In this document: positions 17,907 to 26,644 of the stretch, piece by piece
How positions within the stretch are numbered: the stretch's first letter is position 1
Layout of the letters: every line of letters begins with the position of its first letter
Made by a program: the position numbers and the translations under genes
NCBI GenBank assembly: GCA_938036315.1
Contig: CALHPK010000009.1
Location: forward strand, 146,236-210,235
Length of the DNA: 64,000 nucleotides
Source of the DNA: an uncultured bacterium
Lineage (GTDB): Bacteria; Calescibacteriota; Calescibacteriia; Calescibacteriales; Calescibacteriaceae
Reading direction: 5' to 3'
The notes under the pieces: model-generated
Database searches by the model: none
What the model was told of the DNA's origin: nothing
What the model saw: only the letters and a program-made list of their open reading frames with translations

Positions 17907-18872
17907 TTATGTTATTGATACAAAAACAAGTGGGAATGTTATGGTTATCTCGCTCCCTGTTGCTGGGAACTTCCATCTTTTTACCATTCTCAAGACGCAA
18001 GATACCATTTCCTGATCATCTATAGTTGACTGTTCAAGGCTGATATCCGAAACATTGCCTTCTCCATCAATTGTCAACTTAACAACTATCTTACCCTGAA
18101 GATTTGGATTTCTCATCTGAGCTTTCTGGAAGCAATACTTCAGGGATACTTGATTTTTCAGAGCTATTTTCCTTACTGTTTCTTCATCTAAGTTACCTTC
18201 TATATTTGGTGCCTCAGCTGTGATCTGAGATCTGACTTGAGCAACTTTTTTCTCTCCAAGCCCAACCTCTTTTCCTCCCTTTGCTGCAAGGTCTCCTACA
18301 TCTGCACCTCTTCTTCCTATCCCTCCTCCTACACCCCCAGCTAGTTCTAGTGGCTTGAGATCTTCTCCTCCACTTCCAACCCTGACCCCTCCTATACTTC
18401 CTAAAATCTCATCAAGGCTTTGAGCAACTGATCCGCCTAATATTTCAGCTATTGGGCTACCACTCTCTCCTTTTGCAGTAAGTAGGGCTAAAACTCCAAC
18501 ACTCCTTACTTTCTCTCTTATAATTTCTCTTTTCTGCTGTGATCCAGCAGGGGGAGCTCCCCCTTCCCCTTGTGCTCTCTCTACTTTCTTCTCCACTTTC
18601 TTCTCCTCTATCTTAGCGGTGGCTTCGGCTTTTTTCTCCTCTATAAGCTGGGGAACTACTACTTGAGCAAATCTTTCTGGTAGCTGCTCGACTTCAACTT
18701 CCTCTTCTGGACTGACCTTAACTTGCGAAGAAAAAATTACAAATCCAATCCAGAATAAAATGAAAATCAGAAATATAAATATCCTTTTCCTTTCTTTCCC
18801 CTCTTCTGAAGGGATAAATATTTCGGCTAATCTCCTGTATACTTGATCACTCTGCAAAACTTGATCTTGCAT
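17907..18872 (-). CDS. AgmX/PglI C-terminal-domain protein (TonB-like envelope protein)
   Basis: 321 aa. A cytoplasmic N-terminus of about 45 residues is followed by one membrane helix (IFIFLIFILFWIGFVIF), a Glu/Lys-rich periplasmic linker and a Gly-rich region. The C-terminal domain (residues 225-321) has the AgmX/PglI pattern: a Cys in VSLKYCFQKA, NPNLQGKIVVKLTIDGEGNV, a second Cys in VSCVLRMVKRWKFP, and a closing FPLVFVSI. Such proteins are common in Myxococcota and relatives, where they belong to gliding or TonB-like envelope machines. No ExbB/ExbD genes are near. Confidence 0.8.
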   Translation of the reverse strand: MQDQVLQSDQVYRRLAEIFIPSEEGKERKRIFIFLIFILFWIGFVIFSSQVKVSPEEEVEVEQLPERFAQVVVPQLIEEKKAEATAKIEEKKVEKKVERAQGEGGAPPAGSQQKREIIREKVRSVGVLALLTAKGESGSPIAEILGGSVAQSLDEILGSIGGVRVGSGGEDLKPLELAGGVGGGIGRRGADVGDLAAKGGKEVGLGEKKVAQVRSQITAEAPNIEGNLDEETVRKIALKNQVSLKYCFQKAQMRNPNLQGKIVVKLTIDGEGNVSDISLEQSTIDDQEMVSCVLRMVKRWKFPATGSEITITFPLVFVSIT

Positions 18873-19002
18873 AATTTATAAATATAAACAAATTCTTCGA
18901 AAATTCCTCTTTTTATGAAAACTTTTATCATCTGAAAATATTCAATTTTATAATCGATGGGGATAATAAACATTAAAACATTAAAGAGTGAATCGAATAA
19001 AT

Positions 19003-20376
19003 ATGCTAATCCTGTCAACAAAAGATGAAGACTTTAAAGAAGTCCAAAAGAAGATCTTGATGAGGAATGCATATTTTGATTCGGATGTAGAAAGTAGGGT
19101 AAGGAGAATTCTATCGGATATAAAAGATAGAAGAGATAAAGCTCTGCTTGATTATACAAGAAAGTTTGACGGCTGGAATCCAAAAAGCCCCTCAGCTCTG
19201 GTTATGACAGAAAAGGAGTTAAGGGAAGCAGAAAAATATGTGACAAAGGAAGATAAAAAGGCAATAGAAGTCGCTATAAAAAGGGTGGAAAAGTATCACA
19301 GAACAACATTTCCAGGAAACATAATATACAAGGAAAACGGGGGCAGAATTCAAAGGGTAGTATTACCTATCGACAGAGTTGGAATATACTGTCCTGGCGG
19401 CAAGGCTGGGTACCCATCAACTGTGATTATGACCGGAGTTCCGGCAATAGTAGCCGGAGTAAAAGAGATCTATCTGGCAACACCTGCGATTCAAGGAAAA
19501 CTCAACCCATATACAATCTTTACCTCAAAAGTATTAGGCATAAACAAAATATTCAAAATTGGAGGGGCACAAGCAATAGGAGCTTTAGCTTACGGGACAG
19601 AAACTGTACCTGCGGTAGATAAAATTGTGGGTCCTGGCAATATATATGTAGCAACAGCTAAAAGACTCGTACAAGGGACAGTAGGAGTAGACTTGATAGC
19701 TGGTCCATCTGAACTTGTAGTGGTAGCTGACGGGAGCGTAAACCCTCTCATTCCTGCAATAGATGTAATAGCCCAAGCAGAACATGATGAGCAAGCATTC
19801 TGCGTCGTGATCTGTCACCTCGAATCCTATCTCGTCCAGGTAAAAAGCATCATACATATACTTATGAAAATTATGCCAAGAAAAGAAATAATTCAGCAAG
19901 CCCTCAGAACAAACTCGTTCCTTATAGTGACAAAAAATTTGGAAGAATCAATTGAACTTGCTAACAAAATAGGAGCAGAACATGTAAGCATCCTTACAAG
20001 GAATCCAATGAAAATCTCCAAAATGATAAAAAATGCAGGAACAATTTATGTGGGGAAAAATTCTCCCCCAGCTATTGGAGACTACGTAGCAGGTCCAAGC
20101 CATGTTCTTCCCACAGGAGGAACCGCAAGGTTTGCCTCAGGACTATCTGTAGATGACTTTATCAAAAAAACCAATATAATCTTCTTCACAAAAAGGAGAA
20201 TGCTCCAAATTGCTGATTACTCAATAAAATTAGCTAATATAGAAGGACTATATGGACACGCTTTCTCAGTTGAAAAAAGATTCTCCTCAATCAAATCAAT
20301 AGATTACATAATAAAAATAGCAGAAACTGAAACCACAAAAAATAATAAAAACAGGAAACAATCAATACAGAAGTGA
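19003..20376 (+). CDS. hisD: Histidinol dehydrogenase
   Basis: 457 aa from the ATG at 19003; a GTG at 18988 is the alternative. It oxidises L-histidinol to histidine with two NAD. Clear motifs: CPGGKAGYPSTVIMTGVPA, KIGGAQAIGALAYGTETVP, VGPGNIYVATAKRLVQG, AQAEHDEQAF (zinc and base residues), and the C-terminal AGPSHVLPTGGTARFASGLSV. The stop overlaps the GTG start of the LolC/E-like gene (GTGA), so the two are translationally coupled. The rest of the his operon is absent. Confidence 0.96.
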   Translation: MLILSTKDEDFKEVQKKILMRNAYFDSDVESRVRRILSDIKDRRDKALLDYTRKFDGWNPKSPSALVMTEKELREAEKYVTKEDKKAIEVAIKRVEKYHRTTFPGNIIYKENGGRIQRVVLPIDRVGIYCPGGKAGYPSTVIMTGVPAIVAGVKEIYLATPAIQGKLNPYTIFTSKVLGINKIFKIGGAQAIGALAYGTETVPAVDKIVGPGNIYVATAKRLVQGTVGVDLIAGPSELVVVADGSVNPLIPAIDVIAQAEHDEQAFCVVICHLESYLVQVKSIIHILMKIMPRKEIIQQALRTNSFLIVTKNLEESIELANKIGAEHVSILTRNPMKISKMIKNAGTIYVGKNSPPAIGDYVAGPSHVLPTGGTARFASGLSVDDFIKKTNIIFFTKRRMLQIADYSIKLANIEGLYGHAFSVEKRFSSIKSIDYIIKIAETETTKNNKNRKQSIQK

Positions 20377-21590
20377 AATGGGATAAATACTCCGATATAA
20401 TTTTTCTTACCTTAAGGTATTCAAAAGGAAGATCCGCCTTCCTCAGATTCATGTCACTCCTTTCAACAATAGGTATAACTATAGGAGTAGCAGCTCTTAT
20501 AGTGGTTCTTTCTGTTATGTCAGGAGTAAGAGAAGTTCTCCGAGATAAAATTCTTGGAATAACACCTCACATAATCGTTATGAAGTCAGGAGGTTCCATA
20601 GAAAACTGGGAAGAAGTAACTGAAAAGATAAGAGAACTAAAAAGAGAGATAAAGTGGGTTTTTCCGCTTCTTGTGGCTAATGCCATACTCAAAAAAGGAG
20701 AACTCACCTCTCCTGTTGTAATCCAGTGTATACCAGAAAAGTTCGTCTCCGATACTGAATTTAAAAAATTCATTAAAAATGGTGAAATATTCAGAGAAGA
20801 AAAAATAAATGTCGGAAAAGTCCTCTCAAAAAACCTTGCTCTTGACATAGGTGATGAAGTTACGATAATATCCCCTTACGGTGAAACAACCCTTTTTGGA
20901 TTTGTTCCAAACATTTTAACTTTAAAAGTGGGAGGAATAACCGAAGTTGGTATCTTTGACTGGGATTCTGTCTTTGTATTTATGGATTGGGGAAAATGTC
21001 AACAACTCTTTGATACACAAAACTGGGTATCTTCTATAGCAGTAATGCTTCAAAACCCAGATGAAGCTGAGCCAGTAGCGCACAAAATCACAACAGTACT
21101 AAAACACCCATTTTTTGCTATCCCCTGGACAAAAACTCAAAAAAATCTCTTCGCTGCACTAAAGCTTGAAAAACTTGGTATGACAACAATACTGGCACTT
21201 ATAATAATAGTAGCATCTTTCAATATACTATCAACGGTAAGCATTCTGGTTAAAGATAAGTCAAAAGATATAGCGGTAATGAAGGTGTTTGGAATCCCAA
21301 CTAAAAAAATAAGAAATATCTTTTTGGGAGTCGGAATGTGGATAGGAATAAAGGGGATCTTTTGGGGAACCATAATAGCCATCCTGTTAGTTGCCGTGAT
21401 ATCAAAATATGGTATCGTATCGCTTCCGGAGGATGTATACTTTATCTCGAACCTACCAGCGAAAATTGAGATTCAAAACATAGCTGTAAGCTGGGGAATA
21501 GCTATATTCGCTTCATTGATGGCCTCCTTTATACCTGCAGACAGAGCAACCAAGAGAGAACCATTTGAGATCTTGAGAAAAGAAGTATGA
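20373..21590 (+). CDS. LolC/LolE-type lipoprotein-releasing ABC transporter permease
   Basis: 405 aa. The N-terminus has the family signature FLRFMSLLSTIGITIGVAALIVVLSVMSG (first membrane helix), followed by a large periplasmic MacB-type domain and three membrane helices in the C-terminal FtsX domain (around residues 270, 320 and 370). It extracts lipoproteins from the inner membrane for delivery to the outer membrane. GTG start overlapping hisD. No LolD ATPase gene is adjacent. It abuts a convergent gene with no gap. Confidence 0.88.
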   Translation: MKWDKYSDIIFLTLRYSKGRSAFLRFMSLLSTIGITIGVAALIVVLSVMSGVREVLRDKILGITPHIIVMKSGGSIENWEEVTEKIRELKREIKWVFPLLVANAILKKGELTSPVVIQCIPEKFVSDTEFKKFIKNGEIFREEKINVGKVLSKNLALDIGDEVTIISPYGETTLFGFVPNILTLKVGGITEVGIFDWDSVFVFMDWGKCQQLFDTQNWVSSIAVMLQNPDEAEPVAHKITTVLKHPFFAIPWTKTQKNLFAALKLEKLGMTTILALIIIVASFNILSTVSILVKDKSKDIAVMKVFGIPTKKIRNIFLGVGMWIGIKGIFWGTIIAILLVAVISKYGIVSLPEDVYFISNLPAKIEIQNIAVSWGIAIFASLMASFIPADRATKREPFEILRKEV

Positions 21591-22748
21591 TCAGATTTTT
21601 CTGTAAAATTTCATTATAAAAAATGGTATGCACAGAGCAAGATACAAAAATGAAATTTCCTCCCTTATATGCTCTATGAAGAACTGAATAAAAAACAAAG
21701 AAGCAAGAGATAGCGCTTCTGCTAGAGAAAATTTTCTGTCATAAATGATAAAAAAAGCAAATAGAGACTGGGATGCAGTAAGAAATACCTCCCACTGCTG
21801 GCGGTGATCCATAGGCATACCAGAAAAAACATTCGGTACAGCATGAATAAATTTTGATATTGAAAAAGCAACGGGAATTGTAGCGATAAGTAGTGTCCAC
21901 TGATTCACCTTAGAGGAAATCAAAGCCCGTAAGGCATCAGAGCCTCTACCCATTACAGCCCATATCAACGTAACGACAAACTCTGGAGATTCTGAAGCTA
22001 AAGGAGCTATCCACTGAATAAGTAGGAATTCGCTTATTTCCAATTTTCTACCTATATGTATCAGTGACTCAGCAAACGGTTCTGCAGAAAAGAGTATACC
22101 TATACCTGCCCAGACGAACATAAATACAATCAACGTAATAGATATTCTTTTCGGCAATCTAACTATAGTTTTGACAGGTTCAAACTCCTCCTCTAGCTCT
22201 TCCTTCATTTCTTTTGAGGCGCGATAAATATACACAGCAAATAAAACACCAAGCAATGCAGTGTCAAGTAAACTTATTGATTTCTTGAAGAATATATTGA
22301 AACTCCATAATGTAGCAGCCAAAAGCACAAATAAATCACTCTGAATACTTTCCTCAAACTCAATGAACTCTCTTAATCTAACTTTTTTCACTCGTATAAG
22401 ATATACAACAAGAATTGCTGGCCATCCAACTCCGATGAGCAACCTATTAGCTCCGGTCATATTTGCAACCGCATAATGAGTGTACTCGGGATCAATCCCG
22501 GCTTTATACGATAAATAAATATCCACAGCGTATTCTGGAAGGACCGCAAGCAACGCTACAAAAGATATAGCAAGAGCCCCAGATATATACTTCCTTGAAG
22601 AATCTGAAGCCCATGTCAAAATAAAACCGCTCGAAACAATACACAAAGCCGATGAAAATGCCTGAACATAGTCATTGTGAGGAATACCTGCAAACCTAAT
22701 CACTAACCATGGAACTGTACCACCAAAAGCTAAAAGTAAATACAACAT
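21591..22748 (-). CDS. Sodium/calcium-exchanger-family cation antiporter
   Basis: 385 aa with about ten hydrophobic segments in two halves around a charged central loop (KEMKEELEEEFEPVK). The two alpha repeats of the CaCA family are visible: LPEYAVDIYLSYKAG...NMTGANRLLIG in the first half and ASESPEFVVTLIWAV...SSKVNQWTLLIATIP in the second, in inverted orientation. The usual GNxxGSN is changed to NMTGANR. Ion specificity cannot be told. Confidence 0.75.
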   Translation of the reverse strand: MLYLLLAFGGTVPWLVIRFAGIPHNDYVQAFSSALCIVSSGFILTWASDSSRKYISGALAISFVALLAVLPEYAVDIYLSYKAGIDPEYTHYAVANMTGANRLLIGVGWPAILVVYLIRVKKVRLREFIEFEESIQSDLFVLLAATLWSFNIFFKKSISLLDTALLGVLFAVYIYRASKEMKEELEEEFEPVKTIVRLPKRISITLIVFMFVWAGIGILFSAEPFAESLIHIGRKLEISEFLLIQWIAPLASESPEFVVTLIWAVMGRGSDALRALISSKVNQWTLLIATIPVAFSISKFIHAVPNVFSGMPMDHRQQWEVFLTASQSLFAFFIIYDRKFSLAEALSLASLFFIQFFIEHIREEISFLYLALCIPFFIMKFYRKI

Positions 22749-22823
22749 CGGCTAAATCATTTCTGAATTTACACACAAAAACATAGTTAACAATTTTCCT
22801 GAAAATTTTAAGAACCAAAACCG

Positions 22824-24431
22824 TCATTTCTTATCATTTATAAACTTGAATTCATACCTTCTGAACGAGAATACGTACACATCCTGTCCATAAAGGAGAA
22901 ATAACTTGTCCCCAAGAAAAACCGCAGAGCAATCCGATGAAATGTAAGGAAACTTAAACTCCTGATCTCTAAAAGTAGGCTTTAACCCAACAAGAACATC
23001 CTTCTGACCATCATAAAAAATGCCGATCATACCAGAAAATTCTATCTCACCTCTTCTGAACCTTCCAACAATAAAGTATTTAGTTATGCTTAGCTCATCC
23101 TCAACCAAAACTACTTTCCCCTTGTAAAGATATCTCTGCTTGAGCTGAACCTCTTTGACATTTTCTATATCCTGAAGTGGAAGTTCCTCTTCTCGATCAC
23201 CTTCTTTCTCTTCTTTCAGGTAAATAATTTTTGTTGTCCCCTCCGCCTCGCATGAATTTACAATTGATAATAATCTCCCGGAGAAGACCTGATAACCGCT
23301 CCAAGTTGCTTTCTCTCCGATTCTGAGAGAAAAAAGATCAGCAGTTGGAGAACCAAACTCTTCAGATCTTCTCCCCCCAAAAATTAAAATCTCCCTTTGC
23401 TCTCTAGGAAAAACCGCAACCGCAGGGCTTACGACTGCAATAGGAGTTGTTGTTCCCTCAGTGTAAATCACATCCCAAATTAATCTATCACCCTGAACTT
23501 TAAATGTTGCAATACTTTCCAACCCTACTCTTGCATACTTTTTTGAGTTGACAGCAACATCTAAATTTTGATCAAAATACTTTACCCCTCCGACTATAGC
23601 AAACCCATCCCCAAATTTAACTATCTTATGCCCCAGAATACCGTATCCGAAAAATCCGTTGGGACCAAAAGGGACTAAATTCCCCTCATTTTTTAAAATT
23701 GCCACCTTACCATCTCTGTATACCGCTATGATTTGATCTGCAAGTCTTCCTTCAATATGACCGCCTATTGAGATAAATTTTTCTCCATCCCATACTACCC
23801 TACTTCCGGAGATCTTTGGAATATTCGGATTTATATTAGTGAGGACGTAAGTATTCCCCTTAATTTCAAGGCTTTTCAGACCTGGGAAAAGTATATATAA
23901 TTTCTCTCCATCTCCCGCCAGTGCAGATGTATCAACTCCAAGTTCTATCCTTCCTTCGACACTCCCAGATGTGCCCGGAACATCGGATGTGATAACCTCT
24001 ACAACATTTGAGACATTTGAAAAATTTCCGGCTTTGTCGTAAACCCGCAAAGCGGCATAATACCTTGTTTTAGGTTCAAGATTTTTTACAAAAAAGCTAA
24101 CCCTGCTCCCGGCTGATTTAACATCTGGAACATCAGCAACTGGAATTCCCAAAAATTCAAAATTCCTCTCAGGAGCCTCAGCGAAAGCTGGATTTTCAGA
24201 ATATCTAATCTCATATCTGAACGGCGTTCCAAAATAAAGATCATCTCCGGGTGATGTGAACTGAATTTCAAAACCAAAATAGTCAGAGTTAACTACCTGA
24301 AGATCTGTGACATTACCAGGAGGAATTCTATCTTCCTGTTGGACTCCGGCACAGAAAATTCCCACTACTAAAAGGAATATAGAGAAGGCAAGAAAAATCA
24401 ATAATCTATTCATTAATGTCATTATATTCAT
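22824..24431 (-). CDS. Predicted exported protein with an FN3 domain
   Basis: 535 aa. A signal sequence (MNRLLIFLAFSIFLLVVGIFCAG) starts at the third Met. The Cys is not preceded by a canonical lipobox, so lipoprotein status is doubtful. Residues about 38-145 form a fibronectin type III-like domain (PPGNVTDLQVV...TRYYAALRVYDKAGNFSNVSN). The remaining region has repeated strand patterns, with GG and W/Y positions suggesting a beta-propeller. Function unknown; an extracellular or periplasmic binding role is likely. Confidence 0.6.
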   Translation of the reverse strand: MNIMTLMNRLLIFLAFSIFLLVVGIFCAGVQQEDRIPPGNVTDLQVVNSDYFGFEIQFTSPGDDLYFGTPFRYEIRYSENPAFAEAPERNFEFLGIPVADVPDVKSAGSRVSFFVKNLEPKTRYYAALRVYDKAGNFSNVSNVVEVITSDVPGTSGSVEGRIELGVDTSALAGDGEKLYILFPGLKSLEIKGNTYVLTNINPNIPKISGSRVVWDGEKFISIGGHIEGRLADQIIAVYRDGKVAILKNEGNLVPFGPNGFFGYGILGHKIVKFGDGFAIVGGVKYFDQNLDVAVNSKKYARVGLESIATFKVQGDRLIWDVIYTEGTTTPIAVVSPAVAVFPREQREILIFGGRRSEEFGSPTADLFSLRIGEKATWSGYQVFSGRLLSIVNSCEAEGTTKIIYLKEEKEGDREEELPLQDIENVKEVQLKQRYLYKGKVVLVEDELSITKYFIVGRFRRGEIEFSGMIGIFYDGQKDVLVGLKPTFRDQEFKFPYISSDCSAVFLGDKLFLLYGQDVYVFSFRRYEFKFINDKK

Positions 24432-24536
24432 ATATATATTGCTATTGCAGACTTCGTAACCCAGATGATTCCCTTTTTGATAAAAAATTAGTCAGAATCT
24501 CTGAATTTTGCTTTACCATAAAATAAATTTTCAGAT

Positions 24537-25292
24537 ATGAATGACGGGCAAACTCAACCTGAAAAAATCATCTTCGTAGCACACGGTAGCCCAAAAAAAA
24601 TTAACCATGACGATTTTTTCTCTTTTTTCAATAAACTGAAAACACATTTTCCTACCTCTGAATTTTGCTTTATAGAGCATGGCGAACCAAATTTCAAGGA
24701 TAAATTTACAGAAATTGAAAAAAATGAATCTCTCACAAAAGTTATAGTGCAACCACTTTTACTTTTCAGAGCTGGTCACCTTGCAGATATTGAAAAGCAT
24801 ATCCCATCACAAAAATTTGAAGTAAAAAAAGCGATATCAGAGGCGGATGATTTTCCAGATTTCTACGCTGGATGTCTACTTGATTGGATCAGAACAAAAA
24901 ATATAGATTCAGATAACCCTCTATTTATTTTTGTTGGAAGAGGTAGCTCAAATCAAACTGCAAACTCTGAGTTTTACAAAATCTGTCGTCTTGTATGGGA
25001 GAAGATAAAGAAAGGATATATTATGATAGCTTTCGCAGAGGTGACGCGCCCATCCGTTCAAGAAGTGCTCACAAACACTATAACTGATAATTTTGAGAAA
25101 ATCTTCATAGTACCTGTTATTCTGTTCAGAGGGTATGTTATCGAAAAAATAACAAAAGATATTTCAGATTTTATTCAGAAGAGGAAGCCCAGAATCTATA
25201 TAGCTCCACCAGTAGCAAGAATCTCTGAGGAAAAGTTTTCCACCTGGATTGCAAATTCAATAAAGCAAACACCTCGTCACAAGTCCGCTTAG
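24537..25292 (+). CDS. CbiX-like sirohydrochlorin (cobalto)chelatase, duplicated domain
   Basis: 251 aa in two similar halves. The first has the chelatase motifs IIFVAHGSP and LLLFRAGHLADIEKHI (metal-site His residues). The second has IFVGRGSS and ILFRGYVIEKI, with the histidines replaced by Arg and Tyr, so probably only the first site is active. The family inserts cobalt (or Fe/Ni) into sirohydrochlorin-type rings. With cobS in the window, cobalamin synthesis is likely, but siroheme is possible too. Confidence 0.8.
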   Translation: MNDGQTQPEKIIFVAHGSPKKINHDDFFSFFNKLKTHFPTSEFCFIEHGEPNFKDKFTEIEKNESLTKVIVQPLLLFRAGHLADIEKHIPSQKFEVKKAISEADDFPDFYAGCLLDWIRTKNIDSDNPLFIFVGRGSSNQTANSEFYKICRLVWEKIKKGYIMIAFAEVTRPSVQEVLTNTITDNFEKIFIVPVILFRGYVIEKITKDISDFIQKRKPRIYIAPPVARISEEKFSTWIANSIKQTPRHKSA

Positions 25293-25322
25293 GTGTAATA
25301 GAATCTCATAATAGAATCCCAC

Positions 25323-25353
25323 AGATGCTGTCTTGCTCATAGATGCTGTTTTG
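25323..25353. repeat. 18-bp tandem duplication
   Basis: agatgctgt-c-ttg is repeated as agatgctgt-t-ttg with an 18-base period, after a smaller aatagaatc duplication (25297-25318). Confidence 0.75.
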
Positions 25354-25368
25354 TGTCCCATCAGCATC
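25342..25368. terminator. Inverted repeat between convergent genes
   Basis: GATGCTG (25342-25348) pairs perfectly with CAGCATC (25362-25368) around a 13-base loop. It lies between the convergent cbiX-like and lipocalin-like genes. There is no strong U-run, so a terminator role is uncertain; Rho is encoded in this window. Confidence 0.3.
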
Positions 25369-25530
25369 GTAACTAATCATCTATCCTACCTATAACATTA
25401 TAAAGCCCAAACTTAGATCCCCTTGATTTTGTTCCGTTTATCCGTTTATAATATATTTCTGATTCACTAATGCGGTTATAAGAAAAATTCTGGAGATGCC
25501 CTTACCGAGATCATTGATCTACTCAGGTAC

Positions 25531-26634
25531 TCATTCATATATGAATGTTTTCAATTCATAGTCAAGAGGAGTTCTTGCTCCGAACTCTGTGTGGAATGTT
25601 CCAGGACAGTTAAGTCTCAATCTTTTTCCGTTAAGCTCAAACTCAATGATACTACTTTCAATTTCACTATTATGGCAAAATGCAAGATCCCCATCTGGAT
25701 CAGTATAAGTTGCCATAATGAAGTTCCCAGGATCACCCTCCATTCTCATAAAAAAGTTCATATATTTTGACTTCAATTCCCAGAGGGACTTTTCTTTTGA
25801 GAACTCCCAACTTTCACTATTGGTGATAATGTTTTTAAAATCGTTGAACTTGATTAATCTCCCTTTATATTTCAGATAAAACAGACTGATTGGTGGGAGC
25901 TGAAGTGGTCCTCTTTTTACTACTACTGTTAGCCCTTCAAAAAATGTATCCTCGAGGAGTTCTCCGTTTTCGTCATAAATTGAGTTGCAGTGTCCCCATA
26001 CCCATTTGTAAGCATGTTTTTTACCCCATATGTGAGTTTGATACCCTCTACCACTAAGCGGAGATATATCGCATATGATCTCTCCTGTATCTATATTTTT
26101 AAGCTTTATGTATCCTGTGAATTTTAAATCTGGATTTGGCGAGAGAACCGAAGTTTCTATTGGGAGGTAGTATGCGGCATCTGGTAAGTGTTTGAGGATA
26201 TAATTATTAGGAGAGAACTCGAGTTTCCACTCTGCCTTCACGTTTTTGACAACTATGGAGCCTGAACAGTGTCCTTCTCCGAGTTCGTTTTTCTCTCCGA
26301 TTCTTATGATGAACTCTTTACTGTCGCATCTAAATTCGCTGAGCGGAAATTTTCTGCAGAGCCCTAAGGGAGGTTGCCCCTTTTTGAATATGCTAATCCA
26401 CACACCAGCCCAGTCGTTGAAACCATCCTCAGCCACATTTATTGTATACCTTATCCAGAACCCATATTCCTGGGCATTTCCCGTGATATACCAGACTTCA
26501 TAGTGTCCTCTGGACTTTCCTGCCCACCTTGGTAAATTCTCTATAACCGATACATTACTTTTCTTTTTTTTACTGCTTGCAAGTTGCATCAATTTGAAAA
26601 TTAGCGACCGCATTTTTGATGAAAGATTTAGCAA
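25531..26634 (-). CDS. Uncharacterised protein, lipocalin-like (CrtC/AttH-type) fold suspected
   Basis: 367 aa, not clearly recognised. No signal sequence. The sequence is rich in strands with aromatic residues (GKSRGHYEVWYITGNAQ, FWIRYTINVAE, GRGYQTHIWGKKHAYKWVWGHC) that recall the two-barrel hydroxyneurosporene synthase/AttH-type proteins, which handle isoprenoid or lipid substrates. This is a pattern impression only. It starts 10 bases after the cyclase/AAA/TPR gene ends, on the same strand, so they are probably one operon. Confidence 0.4.
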   Translation of the reverse strand: MLNLSSKMRSLIFKLMQLASSKKKKSNVSVIENLPRWAGKSRGHYEVWYITGNAQEYGFWIRYTINVAEDGFNDWAGVWISIFKKGQPPLGLCRKFPLSEFRCDSKEFIIRIGEKNELGEGHCSGSIVVKNVKAEWKLEFSPNNYILKHLPDAAYYLPIETSVLSPNPDLKFTGYIKLKNIDTGEIICDISPLSGRGYQTHIWGKKHAYKWVWGHCNSIYDENGELLEDTFFEGLTVVVKRGPLQLPPISLFYLKYKGRLIKFNDFKNIITNSESWEFSKEKSLWELKSKYMNFFMRMEGDPGNFIMATYTDPDGDLAFCHNSEIESSIIEFELNGKRLRLNCPGTFHTEFGARTPLDYELKTFIYE

Positions 26635-26644
26635 AAAATATTAT

